Below, one piece after another: positions 1 through 5,843 of a stretch of DNA of 6,570 bases. The notes under the pieces are model-generated. The model did no database searches. It was given only the letters and a program-made list of their open reading frames with translations, and had not been told where the DNA came from. This DNA is from Clostridia bacterium. Its GTDB lineage: Bacteria > Bacillota_A > Clostridia > Oscillospirales > CAG-272. The stretch's first letter is position 1. Every line of letters starts with the position of its first letter. The DNA lies in contig JAGAIH010000235.1 in assembly GCA_017626655.1 (NCBI GenBank), forward strand, positions 1 through 6,570, given 5' to 3'. The position numbers and the translations under genes were made by a program.

Positions 1-110
1 GACGAGGGCGTCGCTCCCTACGATGGGTCATTGGTGATCGAGCCATCGTGCCGAACAGCACGTTAGACCGCCAGTCGTGAACATCCTCCTCCCCCCCAAA
101 AAAAAATACT
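1..110. other. Non-coding left edge with short hairpins and a C7A9 run
   Basis: I see no convincing gene here. Three short inverted repeats are visible: AGGG/CCCT (5-8 with 16-19), ACGATGG/CCATCGT (20-26 with 43-49), and CGTGC/GCACG (47-51 with 58-62). The last two share bases 47-49, so they would compete. A run of seven C then nine A fills 91-106, just before the terminator hairpin. Two plus-strand frames are open from the window edge, one to TAG at 64-66 and one to TGA at 78-80. Both are too short to judge and neither gives a product I recognise. It could be the 3' end of a structured RNA or of a plus-strand gene that begins outside the window. This is inference from hairpins alone. Confidence 0.3.
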
Positions 111-149
111 GACCCGAAAGGAAAATTCCTCCTTTCGGGTCGGTTTTTT
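98..149. terminator. Bidirectional Rho-independent terminator after the LysR operon
   Basis: GACCCGAAAGGA (111-122) pairs perfectly with TCCTTTCGGGTC (130-141), giving a 12-bp stem with a 7-base loop. On the minus strand the stem is followed by AGTA and then nine T (complement of 98-106). On the plus strand it is followed by GG and six T (144-149). The stem begins about 20 bases beyond the LysR stop codon, so it closes the minus-strand operon. It could equally stop a plus-strand transcript arriving from the left edge. Confidence 0.9.
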
Positions 150-161
150 CTATGAATGCGA

Positions 162-1064
162 TCAATCCTTGACAGCCCTCGCCGTCCCCTTGAGGGCGCG
201 GAGGAAGGCCTCGTCGGTGGCCGTCAGACGGTAGTCCTTACGGCAGATCAACAGGTCGCGGTAAAGGGTCGTGTCAAAGCAGGGACGCTGGACCAGCCCC
301 ATCTGCGCCGCCAGGAAGGGAGGCATGGGGGGCGCCACGATACAGAGGGTGGGATCGTTGGCCAGAAGGGCATAGGCCGTGGCGCGGTCGGTGACCGTGA
401 TCTCCTTGGTTACCGCCGCATCGCCTCGGTTCCATTCCAGGGGAAGGGACTCGGGGCTTGCTACCTGACAAAACTCCCCCAGCGATACGGGAGTGACGGT
501 GTCCTTGCCCGCCAGAGAACTGCCCAGCCCCGCGAGGATCACGGGGGAGAACTCGGTGACGGTCTCGTGCTTCAGCTCCTTGGCGGTGAGCTTGTCGGTG
601 TAGTACTTCTCGAAATGCACAGGGATGCGGATGATGCCCAGCTTGGCGGCGCCGCTGACCACGGCGTCCAGGGTCTCGGTCAGGTCTCCCTCGCTGTAGC
701 GCGTCTCATAGATCGCATCCTCGGGGAGGGAAGCGCAGAAGGAGACGAAGGCGTGGGACAGGTACGCCGCGGGTGCGGCCATGACCGACAGACTCTCACG
801 GGGCAGGGCCTCGCCGCTGAACATGGTCTCCAGCTCTCCCACCTCGCGGAGGATGCGCTCCCCCGCCGAGAGGAGCTTTTCTCCCTCGGGGGTGACGGTC
901 ATGCCCGTGCGGGTGCGCTCGAAGATGGAGATCCCCAGCTGGCTCTCCAGCTCCTTGACGGCGCGGGAGAGGTTAGGCTGCGCCACCGACAGATTCTCGG
1001 CGGCCTTGGAGATGGACCCCGTGCGGGAGATCTCCAGGGCGTATTTTACGTATTGCAGATTCAT
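162..1064 (-). CDS. LysR-family transcriptional regulator
   Basis: A 300-residue protein, the usual length for the family. Residues 3-61 form the winged helix-turn-helix; the helix-turn-helix covers about 16-40 and contains GSISKAAENL and then QPNLSRAVKELE, followed by the typical LG-x-x-x-FER-x-R and the wing TPEG (58-61). Residues from about 90 to 296 match the two-lobed effector-binding domain in layout but are too variable to show the ligand. The start is fixed by this signature, which begins at the first residues (MNLQYVKYALEIS). The start codon overlaps the stop of the upstream hydrolase gene as ATGA, which suggests translational coupling; a weak GAGGAAGG site lies inside the hydrolase gene. 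It is the last gene of a three-gene unit and is not divergent from its neighbours. It therefore probably controls its own operon promoter, which is inference. The effector is unknown. Confidence 0.93.
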   Translation of the reverse strand: MNLQYVKYALEISRTGSISKAAENLSVAQPNLSRAVKELESQLGISIFERTRTGMTVTPEGEKLLSAGERILREVGELETMFSGEALPRESLSVMAAPAAYLSHAFVSFCASLPEDAIYETRYSEGDLTETLDAVVSGAAKLGIIRIPVHFEKYYTDKLTAKELKHETVTEFSPVILAGLGSSLAGKDTVTPVSLGEFCQVASPESLPLEWNRGDAAVTKEITVTDRATAYALLANDPTLCIVAPPMPPFLAAQMGLVQRPCFDTTLYRDLLICRKDYRLTATDEAFLRALKGTARAVKD

Positions 1065-2089
1065 GCGGTGGCCTTCCTCTTGCCGAACAGGCGCTTTTTC
1101 GGTTCGGGCTCCACGGGAACGGGATCGTAGGCCGCAAAGAATTCCAGCACCTTCTTCTTGTAGGCCTCGGGGTTGACCAGGAAGCTCAGCCCATGCCCCG
1201 CGCCGTTGACCACCAGCAGATCCTTGGGGGCTTGGCAAGCGTAGTAGTTCTCCAGGCTCATGCGCCACGGCACGAAGTCGTCGGCATCCCCGTGAACGAA
1301 GAGGCAGGGGATGTCCTTGTTCTGCACCATGGCCTCCAGGGGGGTGTAGTCCTTGAAGGTGAAGCTCTCGCGGAGCTTGCAGTTGAGATTCACCGCCGCC
1401 AGGGTGGGACCCGCCATCTTGCCGATGTTTTTTTCCAGGGTGAGCTTGATGATCTCGTTGGGGGTGGAATACCCGCAATCCGCGATGATGCCGCAGACCC
1501 GACCCGCAATGGGCAGGCCCGCCGCCATCAGCACCGTAGCCGCGCCCATGGAGATACCGCAGAGGTAGACGGGAAGCCCGCCGTGGTTGGCGTCCAGCCA
1601 ATCCAGCCAGGTCAGCACGTCGTAGCGTTCGTTGATCCCGTAGGAGATGAGATCGCCGCCGCTCTCTCCGTGACAGCGTTGGTCGATGAGCAGGAGGTTG
1701 CAGGCGTTCTCGTGGAGGAAGGGGGAGCTGGCGGAGAAGTCGACACACCAACGGCTGTGCCAGCCATGGACCAGGATAACGGTGCGCTTAGCCCCCTCGG
1801 CGGGGTACCAGTGGGCGCGGAGGACGTAGTTATCCCGACTGCGAAGCTCCACAAGCTCGGTGGGGGCGTTCTTGAGCGCCTCGGTCATCTCCCGGATCGC
1901 GGGATCCGGGGGAGCGGGCTCGGCCCCGGTGCCAATGGCGATCAGCGCGTCGCTGGCAGGGGTGCGGCGGCGGGCGATGACGGTGGTCATCAGCTCGGTG
2001 TATACGGCGGCGGTGGTCAGGGCGGCTCCGCCAATGGCCAGGCCGATGCCCGTGGCGATACGGGCGGCGGGACTCATCTTTTTACTCAT
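1061..2089 (-). CDS. Membrane-anchored alpha/beta hydrolase
   Basis: 342 residues. A hydrophobic helix at about 9-32, after a short basic N-terminus, looks like a signal anchor or uncleaved signal peptide. The hydrolase fold follows. Visible motifs are the oxyanion-hole region LVHGWHSRW (106-114), the strand IDQRCHGESGG (135-145), the nucleophile elbow GISMG with Ser180, the acid motif HGDADDFVP with probable catalytic Asp270, and GAGHG with probable catalytic His299. All three catalytic residues are present, so the protein is probably active. The family holds esterases, lipases, thioesterases and peptidases, and the substrate cannot be read from sequence. The C-terminus is basic (KKRLFGKRK). 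The chosen ATG has GGAGG nine bases upstream; an in-frame extension to 2233 is rejected because it lies inside the previous gene. The gene overlaps the membrane-protein gene by 8 bases (ATGAGTAA) and the LysR gene by 4. Confidence 0.9.
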   Translation of the reverse strand: MSKKMSPAARIATGIGLAIGGAALTTAAVYTELMTTVIARRRTPASDALIAIGTGAEPAPPDPAIREMTEALKNAPTELVELRSRDNYVLRAHWYPAEGAKRTVILVHGWHSRWCVDFSASSPFLHENACNLLLIDQRCHGESGGDLISYGINERYDVLTWLDWLDANHGGLPVYLCGISMGAATVLMAAGLPIAGRVCGIIADCGYSTPNEIIKLTLEKNIGKMAGPTLAAVNLNCKLRESFTFKDYTPLEAMVQNKDIPCLFVHGDADDFVPWRMSLENYYACQAPKDLLVVNGAGHGLSFLVNPEAYKKKVLEFFAAYDPVPVEPEPKKRLFGKRKATA

Positions 2090-2807
2090 GGTCGATAACC
2101 TCCGTTCCTTCGTTCTCCTCCGTTGCCCCGCAGGGGCACTCCGTTTGCGCTTCGAGCGCAACATGGTTCGCCGTGACCTCGGCGGCATCAGTGGACGCGT
2201 CGGTGTCCACTTCATTTGCCCGCAGGGCATCATACTCGGCCTTGGTCATCATAGGCTCTTCCACCTCGGTCTCGGGGTGCAGCTCCTCGCGGCGGGCGCG
2301 GGTGGAGTGGAAGATCAGCAGGATCCCCAGCGGCACCGCCATGCGGATGAACCATTCGTGGAAGATCATGAGGAAGGTCTCGTCTACCTTGCCATCGGTC
2401 TGGGGGATATCCGCCCCCATCTCCAGGGCGGCGGCGTACATCTCCTCGCTGATGCTATGCAGATGGGGAAGCAGGATGAGGTAAACGAAGGCGGTCACCA
2501 TCAGCACCTCCCAGAACATCTCTCTCTGGGCGATGCCGTCGCGGCGGTCGTGCTTGTTGTAGACTATGCCTTGGAAGACGCACAGGACGATCCAGGGCAG
2601 GGCAAAACTCACCTGCTTGATGATCCAGGCAGAGGTCTTGCTCTCCTGCTCCAGAAGGCGGGCGTGGAAGAAGTCGATGGCGGTGTATTTGCAGTACAGA
2701 CAGGCGGCGACCAGCACCGACAGAAGGACTCCGCAGATGAGGATGCGGAGGATGCTGAAGCGGTAGCGGCGGCCCGTTTGAGTAGGCAGGGCTTGTGTGG
2801 CGGTCAT
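2082..2807 (-). CDS. Four-helix membrane protein of unknown function
   Basis: I do not recognise this 241-residue protein. It has a basic N-terminus (GRRYR, 12-16) and four hydrophobic segments at about 18-38, 64-83, 98-115 and 146-167, followed by a hydrophilic, strongly acidic tail (about 170-241). By the positive-inside rule both ends should be cytoplasmic. Helix 4 is followed by a basic stretch RARREE, which fits this. The tail contains an ECPCG motif (223-227) that could bind metal or form a disulfide. It is the first gene after a clear promoter and overlaps the start of the hydrolase gene by 8 bases, so the two proteins may work together at the membrane. That is inference from context only. 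The ATG at 2807 is preferred because GGAGG lies seven bases upstream; a longer frame from 2891 would run through the promoter. Confidence 0.8.
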   Translation of the reverse strand: MTATQALPTQTGRRYRFSILRILICGVLLSVLVAACLYCKYTAIDFFHARLLEQESKTSAWIIKQVSFALPWIVLCVFQGIVYNKHDRRDGIAQREMFWEVLMVTAFVYLILLPHLHSISEEMYAAALEMGADIPQTDGKVDETFLMIFHEWFIRMAVPLGILLIFHSTRARREELHPETEVEEPMMTKAEYDALRANEVDTDASTDAAEVTANHVALEAQTECPCGATEENEGTEVIDHE

Positions 2808-2814
2808 GGAAATG

Positions 2815-2819
2815 CCTCC
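2815..2819 (-). promoter_or_regulatory. Ribosome binding site for the membrane protein
   Basis: GGAGG on the minus strand, seven bases before the ATG at 2807. It decides the start against an in-frame upstream alternative at 2891, which would lie upstream of the predicted transcription start. Confidence 0.8.
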
Positions 2820-2839
2820 GATTATATATATTCTGATAT

Positions 2840-2868
2840 AGTATACCACAAAAAATGGGATTTGTCCA
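2840..2868 (-). promoter_or_regulatory. Sigma-A-type promoter of the membrane protein-hydrolase-LysR operon
   Basis: On the minus strand, -35 TGGACA (2868-2863), a 17-base spacer and -10 TATACT (2845-2840) are visible. The -10 is preceded by TGG, an extended -10 element. Each hexamer differs from consensus by one base. Transcription should start near 2833, giving a leader of about 25 bases that carries the GGAGG site. It lies in an AT-rich island between two GC-rich genes and just downstream of a terminator, where a new transcription unit would be expected. Confidence 0.8.
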
Positions 2869-2905
2869 GTAGATGATCCCTCTTTTAACAAATTTGATAC
2901 GAATG

Positions 2906-2938
2906 AAACAAAAACAGAGTCCCCGAAGAGGACTCTGT
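2906..2938 (-). terminator. Rho-independent terminator after the nucleoside hydrolase
   Basis: The minus strand has ACAGAGTCC (2938-2930) pairing with GGACTCTGT (2922-2914). The stem can extend by a T-G and a C-G pair to close on a TTCG tetraloop, giving 11 pairs in total. It is followed by TTTTGTTT (2913-2906). The stem begins about 11 bases past the hydrolase stop codon. The plus-strand side lacks a T-run, so it acts in one direction. It separates the two transcription units. Confidence 0.9.
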
Positions 2939-2948
2939 GGGTATGGGA

Positions 2949-3929
2949 TCAGTAGCTTCGCAGGATGGCGTTCAGGGAGTCCCGGATCTCCTCGTCGGAG
3001 GCCTCCTTCTTCATGAAGCGGAACTTGCCCTCGGGGTTGGGGACGGCGCGGGTGGCGTCGGCCAGGTCGGGCTGCTCGGGGATGGCGGCGTAGAACTCCA
3101 GATCCACGGGCTCCAGAAGGGAGTAATGCTCCCCCTCGCCCTCCACGGCGAACTGGATGGCGGTGAGATCGTAGGAGGAATTCATGCCCTCGGCGGGGAG
3201 GTGGGTCCAGTCCTTGGTGTAGAGGTGGTAGGCCAGGGCCAGGGGATGGGCCTCGATGGCGGCGGGATCCTGGATATGCTCGTAGCCTGTCATGATCTTC
3301 CAGCCGATGTGGAAGTCGGAGAGGTACACGGCGGTGGGCCACTCCTTGAAGACCGCCTCGGCGGCCTTGTAGTCGGAGATGACGTTGCACTCGCGGCCCT
3401 CGGGGAGGATGGCGGCCATGGAAACCATGCAGTTGACCTTGGCCTTCACCAGCTCAAGGCCCGACAGGGGAGAGATGTCGTCGGCCTCGCTCTTCAAGAG
3501 GGCGGCCAGATCGTTGAACATACCGATGGTCACGATCATGACGCTGTCGTCCTCGGCACCTGCCAGAAGGGTGCGGTAGAAGGTCACCTCGTCGGCGGTA
3601 TTCAGGGTGCCGTTGCGGTAGGCCTCGGAGAACTTCTCGGCCACGGCGTCGTTGTACTTATGGCAGGCAGGCTCGTCCTGGAAGCCCTCGCCGCTCCACT
3701 GACCCAGGTAGGGGGTCTCGATGCCGCAATGACGGCAGACGGCGTCGATGGTACCCGTACCCGCCTTGTTGGAGGTGCAGTTGCAGATACCCAGGATGGG
3801 GAAGCCGTACTTTTTGGCGTAGTCGATCAGGCAGACCAAGGCGCCGACGTCGTCGCAGTCGGGGCCGATATCCGTGTCCAGGATCACCGCGCGGGGCTTT
3901 TTGCTGAGGGGCTCAAAGACGTGGTTCAT
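2949..3929 (-). CDS. Nucleoside hydrolase (inosine-uridine preferring family), internal start in a longer frame
   Basis: Read from its own ATG this is a complete 326-residue protein, the usual family length. It should cleave the N-glycosidic bond of a nucleoside, releasing base and ribose in salvage. The N-terminal calcium and ribose-binding motif is visible as DTDIGPDCDD (18-27), a variant with extra residues compared with the common DTDxGxDDAxA. Further family landmarks are VTIGMFNDLAALL (133-145), ECNVISDYKAAEAVF (180-194) and the C-terminal SYDLTAIQF (252-260), where Asp254 is a probable metal ligand. The base preference cannot be read. The ATG at 3929 has AAAGGAG eight bases upstream, and the first strand of the fold starts just inside it, so this looks like a natural gene start. 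No stop codon separates it from the upstream coding region; see the 2949-5810 entry. A terminator follows directly. Confidence 0.75.
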   Translation of the reverse strand: MNHVFEPLSKKPRAVILDTDIGPDCDDVGALVCLIDYAKKYGFPILGICNCTSNKAGTGTIDAVCRHCGIETPYLGQWSGEGFQDEPACHKYNDAVAEKFSEAYRNGTLNTADEVTFYRTLLAGAEDDSVMIVTIGMFNDLAALLKSEADDISPLSGLELVKAKVNCMVSMAAILPEGRECNVISDYKAAEAVFKEWPTAVYLSDFHIGWKIMTGYEHIQDPAAIEAHPLALAYHLYTKDWTHLPAEGMNSSYDLTAIQFAVEGEGEHYSLLEPVDLEFYAAIPEQPDLADATRAVPNPEGKFRFMKKEASDEEIRDSLNAILRSY

Positions 3930-5810
3930 GGGGGAATCTCCTTTCGTATGGGGGCTGTTTTGTGTTTCCTCATGGGGAATGACGGCGATGGGGGCGCGGG
4001 GGATGTCCTCCCTCTCAAGGGAGGCAGGATGACCGACCCAGGCGGTCACAGACAGGGTCACGGCGGGGCCCTCCTCGGACGAGATTGGCTTTACCGTAAA
4101 GGCGGGATCCTCCACCGCCATGCCACGCTCGGCAGCGGCGCGATAGAGCCCGCAGAGGGCTTCCACCGTGAGATCTCCCGGGGCGGCCTCCCCATCGGCG
4201 GCGGTGAAGGCCACCGACAGGCGGATATCACAGGGGGAGATCCCCAACTCCACCAGCGAGGCCAGGGCGGAGCGCACGGTCTCGGAGGCGGCGGCGTAGC
4301 CACGGCCCGCCTCGGTCACGGTCACAGCGGAGGCTGTCATGAGGATCCCCGCCTCGGGGACTCGCCACAGGGGTGCGGTGGGGAGGGAGGGGCCTCCATC
4401 TACGGTATGCTCGGCGTGGCGGCGGAACAGCCCCAAGCCGGGATAGGCGCGCAAAACCTGGGTCGGAAGCTCGGCCACGGGAACATCCCGCTCGTTCATG
4501 CGGATGCGGATGGTGGTCTTGCCGTTGGACTTGACCTGGCCTATGACGGTGGCGGTCAGCCCCAGCGCCCGTAGGGTATCGCTGATCTCGCGGGTCCGCT
4601 TGAGAGGCACGCGGAGGATGTAGTCGGCGCGGACCTTGCCTTCGGCATCCGCCGTAAGGGTGGGGCGGTCGCAGAGCGGGGAAGGATCCAACCGCCCGGG
4701 GATGCTCTCTCGGTCGGGAGCAATGCGGTTAATAAAGAGGTCGGGACTCTCGCAGAGGGTCAGAACCGTCTCCAAAAGAGACCGATCCGCCACGGCGCGG
4801 ATATCTCCCGGGGCTGAACGGCTCTTGTCCCGCTCGGCGATAACCAGACGGCGGATCGCCTCGGGGTCAGCGTTCTTCAGATGGATGAGGAAATCCCCCG
4901 ACTTTTCGGGGATGGGACGGGGAGCGGGTCCCTTGCGTACCCAGACCGAGCGGCGCTCGCCGCCGAGATCCACGCGGGCGATCAGCCCGTAGCCCTCGGC
5001 GGTGGCGTTGGCCTCCTGGGCGGGGGAGGACAGGACCACGGTGCGGCCGTCGGAGTTCTTGCCTCCGTAGGGTAGCCCGTCGGTCACAGGCAGGACCCGA
5101 CCCGCGCGGTGGAGATACCGCCCGATGAGGGTCAGGGCCTCCTCAAAGGTACAGGGCGGGGCGGCCTTCTCCTCCTTGCGCTTGACACCCAAGGCGCGGT
5201 ACAGCTGACGGTGCTTGTCCATCATATCTGCCCAGGTCTCGGCGATTTCGGGGCTGTCGGTGTACAGCTCGCCCACGGCCTCGCGGTCGGGCTGACCCCG
5301 CCCCGAGCGCTCCATGGCGTCCAGCAGGCGAAGCTCTCCCGCGGTGGGGTCCCGCTTGAGGGTGTCGCGGAAGAGCTTTTGCAGGCGGGTGAAGCTGTGG
5401 CCGTTCAGGTCAAGCCCGAAGTCGGCGTTCAGCTTGGCCGCGGCCTCGGGCAAGACCTTGCTGAAGTTCCGGATGATGACGCCGTCGTCGGGAGTAGCAC
5501 GGACGGATACCGTGTTGGTGGGACGAGGGGGCGCGGAGGGAGTCGCGGAGGTTTCATTGGAGGATATAGGCGCGGAAGGGGCTATTTCGGCGGGGGCGGA
5601 TACCGTCTCTTCAGGAGTCGTCACGGCCTCCTCGGAGATGGGTTTCGGGGTCTCGGCCTTCTCGGTAGCCCCCGTGGTTTCGGTGGTTTCGGTCACATCG
5701 ACAGTCTCGGTGACGGTTTCAGTCTCCTTTACGGACGGGATGATCGCCTCGGTGGAAACCGTTTTGGACTCCTCCTCACGAGGGATGGGGGAATTGGAAA
5801 AAGTAGGCAT
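2949..5810 (-). CDS. PurL-like degenerate protein in frame with nucleoside hydrolase (953-codon frame)
   Basis: The frame runs without a stop from an ATG at 5810, which has AAAGGAG seven bases upstream. Residues 1-105 are low-complexity, rich in Thr, Glu and Pro. Residues 138-166 (SFTRLQKLFRDTLKRDPTAGELRLLD) resemble the linker of PurL, the FGAM synthase of purine synthesis, but the catalytic SDHCRHTTF that follows in PurL is absent. Residues 385-455, with GLTATVIGQV (417-426) and DVPVAELP (442-449), resemble an AIR-synthase C-domain. Residues 496-592, with EAGRGYAAASETVRSALASL and then the segment around LGISPCDIRLSVAF, resemble a second AIR-synthase N-domain. I see no HNHP motif and no glutaminase domain; true large PurL has about 1200 residues. 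So residues 1-627 are probably a pseudoenzyme or PurL-derived protein (inference from recalled motifs). Residues 628-953 are the nucleoside hydrolase. It lies 33 bases after mtaB with no terminator, so they are likely cotranscribed. Confidence 0.6.
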   Translation of the reverse strand: MPTFSNSPIPREEESKTVSTEAIIPSVKETETVTETVDVTETTETTGATEKAETPKPISEEAVTTPEETVSAPAEIAPSAPISSNETSATPSAPPRPTNTVSVRATPDDGVIIRNFSKVLPEAAAKLNADFGLDLNGHSFTRLQKLFRDTLKRDPTAGELRLLDAMERSGRGQPDREAVGELYTDSPEIAETWADMMDKHRQLYRALGVKRKEEKAAPPCTFEEALTLIGRYLHRAGRVLPVTDGLPYGGKNSDGRTVVLSSPAQEANATAEGYGLIARVDLGGERRSVWVRKGPAPRPIPEKSGDFLIHLKNADPEAIRRLVIAERDKSRSAPGDIRAVADRSLLETVLTLCESPDLFINRIAPDRESIPGRLDPSPLCDRPTLTADAEGKVRADYILRVPLKRTREISDTLRALGLTATVIGQVKSNGKTTIRIRMNERDVPVAELPTQVLRAYPGLGLFRRHAEHTVDGGPSLPTAPLWRVPEAGILMTASAVTVTEAGRGYAAASETVRSALASLVELGISPCDIRLSVAFTAADGEAAPGDLTVEALCGLYRAAAERGMAVEDPAFTVKPISSEEGPAVTLSVTAWVGHPASLEREDIPRAPIAVIPHEETQNSPHTKGDSPMNHVFEPLSKKPRAVILDTDIGPDCDDVGALVCLIDYAKKYGFPILGICNCTSNKAGTGTIDAVCRHCGIETPYLGQWSGEGFQDEPACHKYNDAVAEKFSEAYRNGTLNTADEVTFYRTLLAGAEDDSVMIVTIGMFNDLAALLKSEADDISPLSGLELVKAKVNCMVSMAAILPEGRECNVISDYKAAEAVFKEWPTAVYLSDFHIGWKIMTGYEHIQDPAAIEAHPLALAYHLYTKDWTHLPAEGMNSSYDLTAIQFAVEGEGEHYSLLEPVDLEFYAAIPEQPDLADATRAVPNPEGKFRFMKKEASDEEIRDSLNAILRSY
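3938..3944 (-). promoter_or_regulatory. Internal ribosome binding site for the nucleoside hydrolase
   Basis: AAAGGAG on the minus strand, eight bases before the ATG at 3929, lies inside the 953-codon frame. It is as good as the site before the long frame itself (same seven bases, 5818-5824). The surrounding stretch, translated QNSPHTKGDSP, looks like an intergenic leader that happens to be open. It argues that the hydrolase can be, or once was, translated on its own. Confidence 0.7.
5511..5762 (-). repeat. Low-complexity Thr/Glu/Pro-rich coding stretch
   Basis: This encodes about residues 17-100 of the long frame. Degenerate repeats such as ETVTETVDVTETTETT (31-46) alternate acidic residues with Thr and Val, then give way to Ala/Pro/Ser/Thr-rich sequence (about 62-100). 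It is probably disordered. There is no signal peptide or hydrophobic helix before it, so it is not an obvious cell-wall linker. DNA-level repetition is weak and mainly follows from repeated Thr and Glu codons. Confidence 0.6.
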
Positions 5811-5843
5811 ATTGGCACTCCTTTGTAAAGGGTGAAAACAGAT

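Noticed and set aside
85..90. CCTCCT as the 3' end of a 16S rRNA
   Set aside because: The flanking bases do not match the conserved 16S 3' end; only the six-base core agrees.
1065..1751. Extension of the LysR frame upstream to 1751
   Set aside because: The extra residues are Arg/Gly/Pro-rich and lie out of frame inside the hydrolase gene; the LysR signature starts right at the ATG at 1064.
2827..2840. Dyad TATAT-TCTG-ATATA beside the -10 element as a LysR operator
   Set aside because: The arms are only five A/T bases, do not fit a T-N11-A arrangement, and are expected by chance in this AT-rich stretch.
2808..2891. Longer N-terminus for the membrane protein starting at 2891
   Set aside because: It would start upstream of the promoter, while the ATG at 2807 has a good ribosome binding site.
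2455..3390. Minus-strand open frame of 311 codons across the terminator and promoter
   Set aside because: It is Arg/Pro/His-rich, crosses the terminator and intergenic region, and overlaps two better supported genes in other frames.
2937..4574. Long plus-strand open frame of 545 codons antisense to the hydrolase and PurL-like region
   Set aside because: It is a shadow of the GC-rich minus-strand gene: Gly/Gln/Leu/His-rich sequence with no recognisable domain, while the opposite frame encodes a clear nucleoside hydrolase.
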